A stretch of DNA of 64,000 bases from Eukaryota sp. TZLM1-RC (Eukaryota; Metamonada: BaSk clade). The translations under genes were made by a program, and so were the position numbers. Below, piece by piece: positions 11,892 through 21,747 of the stretch. The stretch spans positions 1,798,001 through 1,862,000 of the forward strand of contig JAUPSS010000002.1 of NCBI GenBank assembly GCA_040285825.1. The letters run 5' to 3'. Numbering within the stretch: position 1 is the stretch's first letter; each line of letters opens with the position of its first letter. The notes beneath the pieces are model-generated. The model saw nothing but the letters and a program-made list of their open reading frames with translations, did not search any database and had not been told where the DNA came from.

Positions 11892-11919
11892 GTTCTTAAT
11901 AAAATTGATAATTAAAAAA
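10807..11919 (+). mobile_element. 5'-truncated non-LTR retrotransposon copy E (subfamily 1 relative)
   Basis: A fragment covers the linker to the 3' end of the element protein, then AATAAAATTG and an A7 run. Short direct repeats ATGTGTC at 10800-10806 and 11920-11926 flank it; 7 bp is short and could include chance. The protein resembles copy A (knuckle CKC...HLLNCKHF, RGDVILPGLDG...LLDVMSVDPC) but differs at many positions. It has one TGA at about 11336 and a frameshift near 11580. A 130-bp piece of the same 3' end lies inverted near 12.7-12.8 kb. Confidence 0.85.
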
Positions 11920-12084
11920 ATGTGTCTTGTGTTGTTGATATTTTGGAACTAAACCCTCATTTGCTTTTTATGGTTGAAAAAACTGGGTTCCCCCAAAAGT
12001 AACTAAAACCCCTTTTAAGGATGAGCACAACACAGGATAAATTCTATCTAAAGTTCCAAACATTAAATGAAGGAAACATTTATT

Positions 12085-12430
12085 TTACAACATTTCAGTA
12101 TCTTCATCTTCCAAAACTGTGCGATAAACTGGGTCTCCATGGCTATTTACACCGATAAATTTGAGAGACTTGATCACTGAAAGACTACCAAACGAGATAC
12201 CGACTAAATTATCTTGAAGCTCCTTGAACAAGACAGCAGGAGACCAACCATCAGTTCCAGATGGTAATTCCAGTACATGAGCTGCTTCTGGATCTTCTGC
12301 AAACTTTGAGAATAATATACCGACTCGGGAACTTTCAAGTTCAACTTCAAAAGGATCTCGTGGCGGGGTCAGACCATCATCTGGTGCAATTCTGTGTGCT
12401 ACTTCACTCAGACTATCCTTATGAGTATGT
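12085..12430 (-). CDS. Probable terminal exon of an unidentified minus-strand gene
   Basis: The minus strand is open for about 110 codons and ends LEDEDTEML at a TAA (12085-12087). The residues look like real protein (acidic, with DPFEVELESSRVGILF and GTDGWSPAVLFKELQ), and the frame has no ATG at its start. A 3' splice-like ATAAG or ACAG lies just upstream near 12425-12440, so it is best read as a last exon. I do not recognise the family. The retroelement piece at 12705-12833 lies upstream of it, so the gene may have been split by that insertion. Confidence 0.5.
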
Positions 12431-12704
12431 AGGCTGTTTGTTAGTGGTTAACATTTTAAACACACGGAAAATCAATGTTGTTAAATAGGATTCTAGGATA
12501 TCGCATATTGCTCTGAGAATAAGGAGCTAATTGTGAAAAGACCGAGACATTCGCAATCAAAGGATATTCCAACAGGATATCCTAAAATGCAGTCGCAAAG
12601 ATAGTTGCTAACGTTAATCACATCAAAGTTTGAATTTGAAACAATGTAGCCGTTACATAATATTATAGATATATTTATAAAACAACTTATAATTTATTCA
12701 TTTA

Positions 12705-12833
12705 TAAGTTATAAATCAACATCTAAATAATCCGTCTCTCTCAAAACAAACCAACTAGATGCAGCTCTTTCATAGTGAGATCCCAGAGAAAGCAGTGCAT
12801 CAGAAACAATTTCCAACTTAAAAATAGAAAATG
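12705..12833 (-). mobile_element. Inverted 3'-end fragment of subfamily 1 retrotransposon
   Basis: On the minus strand this matches the last 120-130 bases of copy E's coding end (the stretch encoding the SDALLSLG...DYLDVDL tail). It has several substitutions and a small internal length change. It is a short relic without visible target duplications. Confidence 0.75.
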
Positions 12834-12949
12834 GAATCTTTATATTATATTATTGTCACTTTCTCACAACCTATTGAAAATGTCCATGACAACACAAGTC
12901 AGTACCACACTTTCATATTGGTGGCTGAACCAATACAAGTGTCTTCAAT

Positions 12950-13464
12950 TCAGTTTCAATTGGAGTTCATTAAGTTCAAAAATCTTCTGCTCATTAGACT
13001 TTAGAAGTTCATGTATATCAGCAGTAGGTTAGACTGGAGTAGATTAAGATTGGAGTGAGTTGATTCGTAGAGAGTGAACAAACGATACCAAAGGTGTAAG
13101 GGTGTATATTGACAACTGATGGTAATACAAGTGAAGACAGGAGGAACATCTTCTATGGAGGAAAGATGAGTAGAACGAGTGTGAAGAGGGCGAAGTAGAG
13201 AGACAAGGTAATAATAAGTATTCCTATGTCTAGTTTCAAGACAAGAAGTGCAGCTGAAAGGGGTGACACAGCAGAAGTTGTTGGCACAGCTTGGGATGGA
13301 CGATCTGCAATAGACTCGAGTTTAGACTCAAGAATAGCCAGCAGTGCCTCTACAAACTGTCTTTTGTTAGTCTATTTTATATGTTTTATAGTCAATGTGT
13401 GAGCGCACTAAACGAAACCTACAATCGCTATAATAGAAAAGCCAACAGTTCCACAAAGATCCAT
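12950..13464 (-). other. Candidate exons of a minus-strand gene, unresolved
   Basis: Two stretches on the minus strand look coding. One, near 13030-12955, reads TADIHELLKSNEQKIFELNE, a coiled-coil-like helix. The other, near 13345-13200, reads FVEALLAILESKLESIADRP followed by a Pro/Thr/Ser linker. They could belong with the terminal exon at 12085-12430 and with a minus-strand ATG at 13464. That ATG shares a CCATGG with the plus-strand ATG of the Fanzor-like gene. I could not fix splice sites, so this is a suggestion only. Confidence 0.25.
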
Positions 13465-15706
13465 GGCGAATTCAGATATAGTTGAACGAGGAGCAAAAGG
13501 TTCTTCGTCAAAGAAGGAAAGAAATGGGAAGAAAGAAACGGGTGTTGTGACTTCCCTTGGTAACGTGTTTGGACTGAATAAAGGAATTAAATTGTGAAAG
13601 GTTACGAATTTTCGGAATCTACAAACACCCTTGATTAAACGAACAACTGCTTTGACTAACAACAATTTCGTCAAATTTCGCATCAGTTTACTATTTTTAG
13701 GAAAGAAAATGCTTAAAGCATGTCCAGTATCTATTATAAATGTGTCTATTTATCAGTTTGTGCATGTTTCATTGTTTTGTGGATGTAAGGAGTTGAAGAT
13801 ACACCAAATTTTAAAAGTAACTGAAACTGAGAAATCAATCATTTTTGATTGTCTGCACCTTCCGTTTTCAGTAAGGACTATGCAGTCATGGGCACGTGCC
13901 TGCTCCCTCCATCAGTTCTTTGAGCGGCCAGTGTGTGATTACATTGATGGACAGTTGACCAAGGTGACCACCATGGCTCACCTCGGCAGTTTGCTGGCCA
14001 GAGTTTTTGCTGTGCGCTTCCCTGAAGACAGTCATTTCCTGACTCAGCATCAATTCTGGATCCAGTGTCTTGACTTTGTGGCGGTCTCTAAGCCAAAAGT
14101 CAGACATCCATTTAACAGACCTGGCAAAGGCCATGTGTATGAGAAGCTCGAGCGAATCTCTACATCATGGCCGTTTGCTGTCTTGTTCTTGTCAAGAACA
14201 GGTCGTAATCATGCACTACCCACTAGTAGGACTCTACAACAACTAGTGGATGCAAAGTGCCGCCAGCTGCAAGGCAACTACCAGCAGCTTCTTGCTGATG
14301 GACTTGTGTCGTGGAAGCTTAACTTCCTCCGCTCGTATGCGGTAGGTTATAACTGCCCTGCACCAGCCACTTATGCTGGTTCTGTTCTTCACAACAGCAC
14401 GAACTTTCGTGAACCTCTTCTTTCTTGGTTCAACACTCACCATACCATGGCTCTTACTCTGTTTAACTATTTGGTTGGTGATCCTCAAAGGTACAACACT
14501 CTTCTTTAGGGAAGAGTGATCCTTAATCAAGAGAACAGTACCTACATCTTTCGTTGCGGCTTAACAATCCAAAACTACCTGGAGCAAGCCTTTCCATATA
14601 CCTTTAGACGACATAGACTCACTCCCATCGCTAGTTTGAAGCCTGCTTTTGTCCCCTTTTCCACATGGGTTCTCAACCATTTTATCTCCAAAAACACATC
14701 ACAAACAATTTTGAAAAACCCTTATTTATTTTTTAAAACAAAAGCTAATGACTACACCATGTCTTCTAATGGTGATAGTGTCCGTATAACTTTCAAACCG
14801 CACCCCAAAGCAACACGAGTGAGATTGTCTGGAGAAGCCTTGAATAATAAGAGATCCAGAGGGGAACTTGACTACTACGAAACCACTCGGAATAGAAAAC
14901 ATACATTGCAAGCCAAGGTTGAACGGCCAAGACCTCACCAGAAACCAAAAGCTACTGAGTGGCAGGCACCTGATGACCAAACGGAAATGGTGTTCTGGGC
15001 CATCGAACCCAACCACTCAAATCTATGTGGTTCCAGCATTGGAACACGTTCAGGGCCGACCGTATCCAATATCTTCTTGGCACCAAAGCAACGAAAAATC
15101 AATCACTCCGCTTCACTGACCCACTCATCAATAGATGTTTATGACGTGCAGAAATTGAACCATTATCTGCTTGAAATATCAACTATCGGTGACTATAAGG
15201 ACTATGAAGGTAATAACGTAAGACGATCATTGCTAAAGCAGCAATTATATCTGAGTGCTCGAAAAGCATTGAGGAGAAACACATTTGACTTCTTTATAAG
15301 AAAACAGAAAAGATTCAGCTCCATTATCAACAAAGTGAAAAAATTTGCAAACGGTCGAGAAGTAAAGGTGTGGTTTGGCAATGGAGGTGGTGGTCCATCA
15401 CGTCAAAAAGTGAAAACACCACGCAAGGCGTTTCTCAAGTTGTTACAATGTTCATTTGCCAATGTGAAGATCGGAGATGAATATATGACATCTGCAAAGG
15501 TGAACTGCTGCAAGATACTACATCAAAAGATCTATAGAGAAGTTGATGGTGAAGTTAAAGTTCACAACGCCTATTTCAGTTGTCCGGAATGTAATCAAGT
15601 ATGGTCTAGAGACATTTCTGCATCACTAAATCAGCTAGAAATTGCAGTTAGTGAGCACTACTATGGAACAAGACCAGAAGCGTTCCAGAGACCACAAAGA
15701 AACTAG
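13463..15706 (+). CDS. Fanzor/TnpB-like RNA-guided-nuclease-family protein, with two in-frame stops or two mini-introns
   Basis: One frame runs from ATG 13463 to TAG 15706, interrupted only by TGA at 13595 and TAG at 14507. Each stop lies in a GT...AG stretch of exactly 36 nt (13565-13600 and 14474-14509), so splicing could give about 723 aa. The C-terminal half has the TnpB/Fanzor RuvC order. AIEPNHSNL (about residue 491) is in the RuvC-I position. VWFGNGGG then GDEYMTS is RuvC-II with its Glu (about 649). A CC...CPEC zinc finger (658-686) and SRDISASLN, RuvC-III with its Asp (about 693), follow. The usual RuvC-I Asp is Glu here, and NAA is SAS, so activity may be lost. Members of this family are RNA-guided DNA endonucleases linked to transposons. 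No terminal inverted repeats were seen. A dead Fanzor copy is the main alternative. Confidence 0.68.
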
Positions 15707-15900
15707 CTTCAAAGCTACGTATTGTTTTAGAGGAGAAATGGGCTCACTGAGATTGGTGGCCAATTATTCGAGGATTCTAGAACGTCTGTGGACGATCTCA
15801 CCAAGAATGAAAGTTCATGGAATAAGTTTGAATGATGCTTGACGAAAGTATGCATTTCAAATGAAAACCACAGATCTAAGCTTTATTTTCCTCCATTGTA

Positions 15901-16230
15901 ATGGTAAAAAGCACTCTCGGAACCCCTGTCAAACTCTTACACGAATCTATTGGTTTTATAGTAACCATTGAACTTAAGAATGGTGATACTTATCGCGGAA
16001 AACTAGTTCAATGTGAAGATAACATGAATTGTCAGCTTAGCCAAATTATTCTAACTAAAAACGATGGCCAGAAGCTGGAAATTGATAATGTATACATTAG
16101 AGGTTCACAAATAACGTTTGTTGTTGTTCCAGACATGCTCAAAAACTCTCCCATGTTTATAAAGCATGAACCTGGCAGAGGAACTGGTCTCCAACGTCCA
16201 CCTGCTGCTCAATCTGTACTTCGAAGGTAG
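15901..16230 (+). CDS. SNRPD3: Small nuclear ribonucleoprotein Sm D3
   Basis: The 109-aa protein is an SmD3 by its Sm1 segment (LLHESIGFIVTIELKNGDTYRGKL), the hallmark EDNMNCQ, and the Sm2 segment VYIRGSQITFVVVPDMLKNSPM. In spliceosomal snRNPs SmD3 pairs with SmB in the heptameric ring around the snRNA Sm site. The Sm fold spans about residues 8-90. The C-terminus is only about 20 residues (ending QSVLRR) and lacks the Gly-Arg tail of animal SmD3, which is usually around 126 aa. The start is the first ATG of the frame, and no intron is needed. It lies about 200 bp downstream of the Fanzor-like gene on the same strand. Confidence 0.95.
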   Translation: MVKSTLGTPVKLLHESIGFIVTIELKNGDTYRGKLVQCEDNMNCQLSQIILTKNDGQKLEIDNVYIRGSQITFVVVPDMLKNSPMFIKHEPGRGTGLQRPPAAQSVLRR

Positions 16231-16502
16231 GAAACGAGTTCATTGCTTGTTATTCTATTTTTTGTGTGGTTAAACCTTGATTAATGTATGTTTAAATCTT
16301 TATTCTTTTGAACCATTAGACAAGTAATTATTGTGCAGAACAGTGGTGATCAGAATTTGTTTACTATCAATGGATAGGTTAAATCTATTTTAATTAAGAA
16401 ATCATGTTTCTGTTTCTCCAAAAAACTGCCAAAATTGAAAAATTTACTAAAAACAAATAAGGAAAAATATATACAAAACAATTAACATCAACTAATCATT
16501 GA

Positions 16503-17339
16503 TCAACTAGACAAACTATCCTCCATATCTGAGGGTAATTGACTTTCCAATGCATTCTCAACCAAATGAGTGCCCATTAAAACATCTACTGAAGACAAGG
16601 TATCCAATAAAACATCACTTATGTAATCTTGAAGTTTAGAAGCTAATTCACCTTGATTCTTTTCAATTGCAGCAAATGTAGAATCAATATCGTCCTGTAC
16701 AAGTCTTTCTCTCATACGCAACCTACTATCCAATTGAGAAAGAGGGACAGAATCCCCAACCACAGCATCTGAAAACATAAAAACCTTTCGCAGGGGAGGG
16801 GGTAATTTTACTTGTTCTAGTACAGGTTGAGGTACAAATGAAGGTTCACAACTACAAAGTTTCTTTAAAAAAGCATTATGAGCAAGTATTCGATCAATCT
16901 CTTCCTTGAACTGTTCGCCATCAAGGAGGGTGGAAAAATTGATCGCAAATTGAACATCATCAACTGCAAACTGGAAGAATGTACCATTTTTTGATTCAAA
17001 TGTCTGTTCGTGAGTTATAGGCACTGATAACACTAACCGGCCTGAAGCACTGTTTTTCAAAAGAAGAGAGCAAGATCTTAGCCGATCATGATGTACAAAA
17101 CACACACTTACAGGTACACGTAAGGCAGGAGCCCATTTTTTGTGAAGTATGTCAATTTTGTAAAACCCAGCAATGAAATGGACCTTTTGGCACACCCTGT
17201 CAAAACTAGGCATAGGCCACGGTTTATAAACTCTCCGTTTTTCGCGTTTACAGTGAGAGTAACGAACATCAGCCCATCGAGTATGAGTAAAGTCAAAAGT
17301 AGGCCCTATGGCAGGAGAGGGAGATGTTGTAGAAGCCAT
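16503..17339 (-). CDS. Unidentified 278-aa protein with C-terminal helical region
   Basis: ATG 17339 begins MASTTSPSPAIGPTFDF. The N-terminal 130 residues look like a beta-rich domain (WADVRYSHCKREKRR, KVHFIAGFYKIDILHKKWAP, LRSCSLLLKNSASGRLVLSVPI). The C-terminal half is helical and acidic (FKEEIDRILAHNAFLKKL, ERLVQDDIDSTFAAIEKNQGELASKLQDYI). The N-terminal part might be a PH/WH1-like fold, but that is a guess from pattern only. There is no signal peptide or membrane segment. The gene is divergent from the LRR gene, with 174 bp between the start codons, so the two may share a promoter. Codon use and composition match neighbouring host genes. Confidence 0.75.
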   Translation of the reverse strand: MASTTSPSPAIGPTFDFTHTRWADVRYSHCKREKRRVYKPWPMPSFDRVCQKVHFIAGFYKIDILHKKWAPALRVPVSVCFVHHDRLRSCSLLLKNSASGRLVLSVPITHEQTFESKNGTFFQFAVDDVQFAINFSTLLDGEQFKEEIDRILAHNAFLKKLCSCEPSFVPQPVLEQVKLPPPLRKVFMFSDAVVGDSVPLSQLDSRLRMRERLVQDDIDSTFAAIEKNQGELASKLQDYISDVLLDTLSSVDVLMGTHLVENALESQLPSDMEDSLSS

Positions 17340-17513
17340 TCTCAAAGATATTGTCTAAATCAATGGAAGAACTTGTTCTTGTTACAATGATTTGGTTGTG
17401 TTTTTGGAAAACAAACTCGCAATTTGATCGTAATATCATCATAGAAATTTGTAGTAAAGAATTTCACTCAACAACTTCATTAATCTTCACAATCGTGCTC
17501 CTGATACTTTATT
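17340..17513. promoter_or_regulatory. Short divergent intergenic region, presumed bidirectional promoter
   Basis: Only 174 bp separate the ATG of the minus-strand 278-aa gene from that of the plus-strand LRR gene. Both promoters and 5' leaders must fit here. I see no clear TATA box, and the assignment is by position. Confidence 0.45.
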
Positions 17514-18611
17514 ATGGCCAAAAAGCCCAAGGGAAAAAAAGGTAGAAAAGGTGGTTCAAAAGGAAAAAAAGGTAAAAAAGGAAAGAAGGGCAGCTCCAAG
17601 GTCTCAAAGGCTTCCAAGACACCTGTATATATAGATGAGAAGGGACGAGACATCAGGACGCAACTCTCAGATGTTCTGCGACAGTATCTTAAAAACTGTT
17701 TCAAACACCTTACACAACCTCACACAGAGTTCACCACTCAACTCAATGCATGTAAAGAGGCAAACCTCCCTCTTAAGTCGTTAGTTATATCGACACCACT
17801 TCCCTCAGATTCAGCTGATTCTTTATTTTCTGCACTTTCTTACTGGTCCTTCTTAGACTCACTTTCCATATGGAAATCTTGTCTTGACGATATGGGTACT
17901 TTTCACCTTTCTAATTTTCTTGCTTCGAACTGCTCTGTTTCATTGGTTGATCTTTCGTCCAATTATATTTCTCTTGGTGGCTGTGAGGCTCTCGGTGCCT
18001 GCATGAACGACCTCAACTCCACCATTAAAGAACTCATTCTTGACTATAACTCCATTTCAGACGCTGGTCTTTGCTCTCTTGTTCACCATTTGCGCATGAA
18101 TCCTAGTCTCCTACATCTTAGTCTTCGATACTGTGATATCTCTATGATTGGGGGAATAGTCATTGGAAGGGATTTACTGGGAGAACATTCCAGTTGTGTA
18201 TTGGAAAGTTTGAACCTACAGGGAAATGTTATTGGTCTTCCCGGATTGTTATCAATTGGCGATGGTTTAACTCAAAATAGAACGCTTAAAAGATTAATTC
18301 TTTCGGATACTGGGATTCCTTGTGATGTAGACGTTGTTGGTGTTTTTTGTAGGGGGGTTTTGGCTTGTGAAACCTTAACTCATGTTGATTTGTCAGCTAC
18401 GGAGCTTGGTCCCAGGTCTGGTGATTTGTTTCTGAATTTAGCGACTGAAAAAAAGAACTTAACTCATTTATCTCTTCCACATCATATTGGGAAAGTTGCT
18501 TTGAAAGGTATTGCTGATGCAGTAGGTAAGAATGCTACTGCTTCAAAGAAGGGGAAAAAAGGAAAAAAGGGAAAGAAAGGCAAGAAAGGCAAGAAAACTA
18601 AAAAGAAATGA
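17514..18611 (+). CDS. Leucine-rich-repeat protein with Lys/Gly-rich tails at both ends
   Basis: The 365-aa protein begins with about 35 residues of KKGRKGGSKGKKGKK type and ends with about 25 residues of KKGKKGKKGKK type. Between them lies a ribonuclease-inhibitor-like LRR domain of about 8 repeats (residues 70-335), for example VSLVDLSSNYISLGGCEALG, IKELILDYNSISDAGLCSLV, LLHLSLRYCDISMIGG and LESLNLQGNVIGLPG. Repeats of this type are protein-binding scaffolds. The two basic tails suggest contact with nucleic acid, ribosomes or acidic surfaces, which is inference. It has no signal peptide and no introns. The start is the first ATG, 174 bp from the divergent neighbour. Confidence 0.85.
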   Translation: MAKKPKGKKGRKGGSKGKKGKKGKKGSSKVSKASKTPVYIDEKGRDIRTQLSDVLRQYLKNCFKHLTQPHTEFTTQLNACKEANLPLKSLVISTPLPSDSADSLFSALSYWSFLDSLSIWKSCLDDMGTFHLSNFLASNCSVSLVDLSSNYISLGGCEALGACMNDLNSTIKELILDYNSISDAGLCSLVHHLRMNPSLLHLSLRYCDISMIGGIVIGRDLLGEHSSCVLESLNLQGNVIGLPGLLSIGDGLTQNRTLKRLILSDTGIPCDVDVVGVFCRGVLACETLTHVDLSATELGPRSGDLFLNLATEKKNLTHLSLPHHIGKVALKGIADAVGKNATASKKGKKGKKGKKGKKGKKTKKK

Positions 18612-19258
18612 TTCTTAAAGCGTTTGAAACATTTCTTATTCTTTAATTCTTATTTTTTAAGCCGCTTTTTTTGATTTGTAATTTTTGATTTGTACTATAT
18701 TTTTATTAAGTCTTCATTTTTTTTCTCGTTTCCTATTGTTTAATTATCATAAATTGACCACTTAATTTTTACTGTTCTTCCTAAATCATACATTCAGTGT
18801 TATTTATTGATTATTATAATTATTTATTATTATGGATCACACTCACATTGTACAAATGTTCTTTGTCAGGTAAAATTGGTAGTTGCCAGTTTCAACAAGT
18901 CTACTTTTGGCAAGGAGATTAGAGACAATAAGAATCGGGTAAATGATATAGAGCAGCAGGTTTCTTATAAATTTTCTTCTGATCTGTAGTTAATGTTGTT
19001 GAAGAATTGTATTTCGGGTGGTATTATTTATTTATTCTGTTTATTTAATAAAAATAGACTTTATATGTTATTCGTTAATGACAAACAACCACCGAAGTTA
19101 CGTCAAACATCCAGAAGTACGATTGATTGAGACTAAGAGCTGTTGTATTTAAGCTACAATTGTTTAAAACAATTTTAAAGAAACAATAATGTAAGGTAGT
19201 TTTCAATAAAATGATTGTAATTGACCAAAAACATCAACAATTTATTAGAATTTCTATT
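18612..19258. other. Convergent intergenic region, AT-rich
   Basis: This holds the 3' flank of the LRR gene and that of the minus-strand propeller gene. It is AT-rich with AATAAA-like motifs on both strands (for example near 19045-19055 on the plus strand). A short plus-strand ORF at 18807-18989 has no recognisable content. Confidence 0.5.
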
Positions 19259-20008
19259 CTACTGCTTGATAAAAGAACCTTCCGAAAACACGTAAACACT
19301 AGACTCATCAGCAGAAACAAAAAGAAGCTCAGAACAATTGGTCACTGCTACCTTGGAATACATCGCCACTTTCAACTCTCCAATCTTCTGCTTACTTACA
19401 CAATCCCACACAAAACAAGTTCCATCTTCAGAGGTAACTGCAATAAAGGAAGCGTTGGACCCGATGCAGAAGGGTGTGGAATTTGATTTGGTTTCAAATT
19501 GATGTTGAACTTCCAGTGCTCCATCTTCAAGGGTGATATCATAACAAATTCCATCACTACCCAGTGCGTAGAGGTGATTGTTGCTGTAAGATAGAGAAAC
19601 TACAGAACCAAATAGAATTGGTATAGATGTAATGTTTTTAACAGACTCTCTTGAGAAGCAACCCACCTTACCATCGCATGTACCAAAGAAAACCTGCTTG
19701 CAGCTGTGTGTAAGAGTAGTGACTGGTTTGTCCATTTCTAAGGGTGTGATCTCTCCCCCAAAAGGAAGGATCTTGACATCAGCAGAGGTTCCAACGATGA
19801 TCGCATCCTCTGCAAGCGAGAGACAGATTGGGACTGATTCGATATTCATTGGCATTGTTGGAGAAAATGTTTCCCCTGAACGCTGGTAGAGACAGACAGA
19901 TCCATCAGGGTAGCCAAAAACAGCAGAAGATGTGCTAGCATTGATAGCGCAACATGAAGGAGTCTGGTTTAGTTGTACATTTATAGGTTGAGAAGAGGAC
20001 ATGTTCAT
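19259..20008 (-). CDS. WD40-like beta-propeller protein, 249 aa
   Basis: ATG 20008 starts MNMSSSQPINVQL. The protein has about six propeller-type blades of 35-45 residues with repeating patterns such as SSAVFGYPDGSVCLYQR, DAIIVGTSADVKIL, CKQVFFGTCDGKVGCFS, NHLYALGSDGICYDI and SFIAVTSEDGTCFVWDC. The last has the clearest G-x-x-x-V-W-D ending of a WD repeat. Such proteins are scaffolds; the specific role is unknown. At 249 aa it is small for a propeller, so it may lack a blade. Retrotransposon copy F ends only about 35-40 bp upstream of the start codon, in the presumed 5' leader or promoter. Confidence 0.8.
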   Translation of the reverse strand: MNMSSSQPINVQLNQTPSCCAINASTSSAVFGYPDGSVCLYQRSGETFSPTMPMNIESVPICLSLAEDAIIVGTSADVKILPFGGEITPLEMDKPVTTLTHSCKQVFFGTCDGKVGCFSRESVKNITSIPILFGSVVSLSYSNNHLYALGSDGICYDITLEDGALEVQHQFETKSNSTPFCIGSNASFIAVTSEDGTCFVWDCVSKQKIGELKVAMYSKVAVTNCSELLFVSADESSVYVFSEGSFIKQ

Positions 20009-20084
20009 AAGTTGTAACTTTGAGTAACTTTATTTCAAATTATTAATTAAACATGCACACTTACCAAAATAAACTCATAACTAA

Positions 20085-20955
20085 TGGGACGAAATTCATT
20101 GAACCAAGATTTCCTCTACAAAATCTTGATCTGCTTGCTGTCTAGCTAAAACTTCTCTAATTCGATTGAAAAACCGAGGTAATCTATTAATAATGGCAAA
20201 TTGAATCCGAAAGCGCCATAAAAATATCAAATCTTTTCATTGTTCTTTCATGAACCATTTTTTGGAAATCATTCAAAAAAGTTCCTGCTTCTACTGATAG
20301 TCTTCCGTTTATAGAAAATGGGAAAGCAATAAAAACAAGTGGTCTATTTCTATCAGCATTAGCTTCTTCGATATCTTTGTCATATTTTCTATGTTTTTCT
20401 TTGGCTTTAAATTCAAGAGCATCTACAGGATTAAGTTTTTTCTCTGAACCAAAGTGTCATTTGTAACATTACAGGAGACAAAGTCAACAACAGCTTCAGA
20501 GTTCTCAATCCAATCACAGTATACATCACCTCTATCATCACAACCAAAATTATTCAATGACAATGTTTCTTTCAGCAGAGGCTTTTTAAAACACGAGATT
20601 CTTGAATTTCGTGACATATTGAAAACAGTGTTTCTAACAGCGTCATGTAATGAAGAACGATAAGTTATCAATTTCGAACAAGTCATAGCATGATGCAAAG
20701 TGAGCTGCGTTGAATTCGAACAAATTTTTCCTTAAATAATAATTGGTGAATGTGAATATTCAAATATAATGTCATTTTTGTAACAAAAGCTTCATTATTA
20801 GCACAAAGTCCAAATTTTCGTGGTACACTGGTCACAAACAGTGAAGAATCTGATAACTGATTCTCACAGACACCCTTTTCCAATAACAATGAGTGAAGAT
20901 TTTGATTTACAACAGACGAGCTGCTTATTTTTTTATAAAAATCATTTTCATTCAT
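20085..20955 (-). pseudogene. Knuckle and endonuclease region of copy F, broken
   Basis: The minus strand encodes CENQLSDSSLF, CANNEAFVTK, a damaged knuckle near 20700, ITYRSSLHDAVRNTVFN, DDRGDVYCDWIEN...VDFVSC (the endonuclease acidic motif) and the conserved tail. Stops near 20683 and 20423 break it. It is homologous to copy G residues around the same motifs. Confidence 0.7.
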
Positions 20956-21318
20956 TCCAGTCAGTCGTTTAGGTAATGTTCGAACTTCGAAGAGTGTATT
21001 TTAAATTTATTAAATTCTTTTCGGGTATATTTTCATCAAATGATTGGGGAAAGTATCGACTCCGTTTTTATACATAGATTTTTTAAATTTCTTCATTTAA
21101 TGGACTAAGATAAGCATGAGGAATTTGGGATATTTTACATCCTATTAATTGTGACAAAACTTTTGCACGTAATTCAGTGAACTTCTGGGCTAAAGGCCTA
21201 CAGATGAGGGATTTGAAATATTTGATTCAAGTTGGAATTGAAACAAAATCTTATAACGGTAAAATTGATATGTTTCTGTACATCCAATTTTATCATTTGG
21301 TCAATTTTTTCGGAAATT

Positions 21319-21614
21319 TTTTTTTAACAAAATAATATTTTATTCAACAACGAATATGAAAACATAAAATACACAATTAAAACTGCACATCCTCAAAACC
21401 TGCCTCCCCTACATCAAAACAATTAATTGCCAAAGATTCAGAAAATTTTCCAAAAGAAGACAGTGAATCAGAAATCAGCTTTACCATTCCCTTAAAATTA
21501 GAAAATACAATCCTGTTTTGCCAGTAAACACGATTGAAAATTCTTCCAGTTCTTTCCTTTACAACTACAACAAAATCCTCAAGGAAAGCCATAGCAGCCG
21601 TACCCAAAGAAATC
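21319..21614 (-). mobile_element. Subfamily 1 3'-end inserted into copy F, with 11-bp TSD
   Basis: A 296-bp minus-strand piece encodes the same tail as the end of copy A (DFLEDFVVVVKERTGR..., ORF 21377-21607) followed by an AATAAAATATT and A-run 3' end. It is flanked by direct repeats TTTCGGAAATT at 21308-21318 and 21615-21625. The uninterrupted site survives in copy C near 5715. This is a clear 5'-truncated target-primed insertion into an older element. Confidence 0.92.
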
Positions 21615-21747
21615 TTTCGGAAATTGAATTCAACTTATCAAACAATTTTTTGGTAACTTTATCATTATTTCCTGACAACGAACCCCAATGATGAATAGCA
21701 TCAGTTGACCATAATTTGGCTTGAATTCCAGTTCCATCAACTATCGT

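Noticed and set aside
15642-15842. 66-codon ORF overlapping the end of the Fanzor-like gene
   Set aside because: It starts inside that gene in another frame and has no motif; most likely chance.
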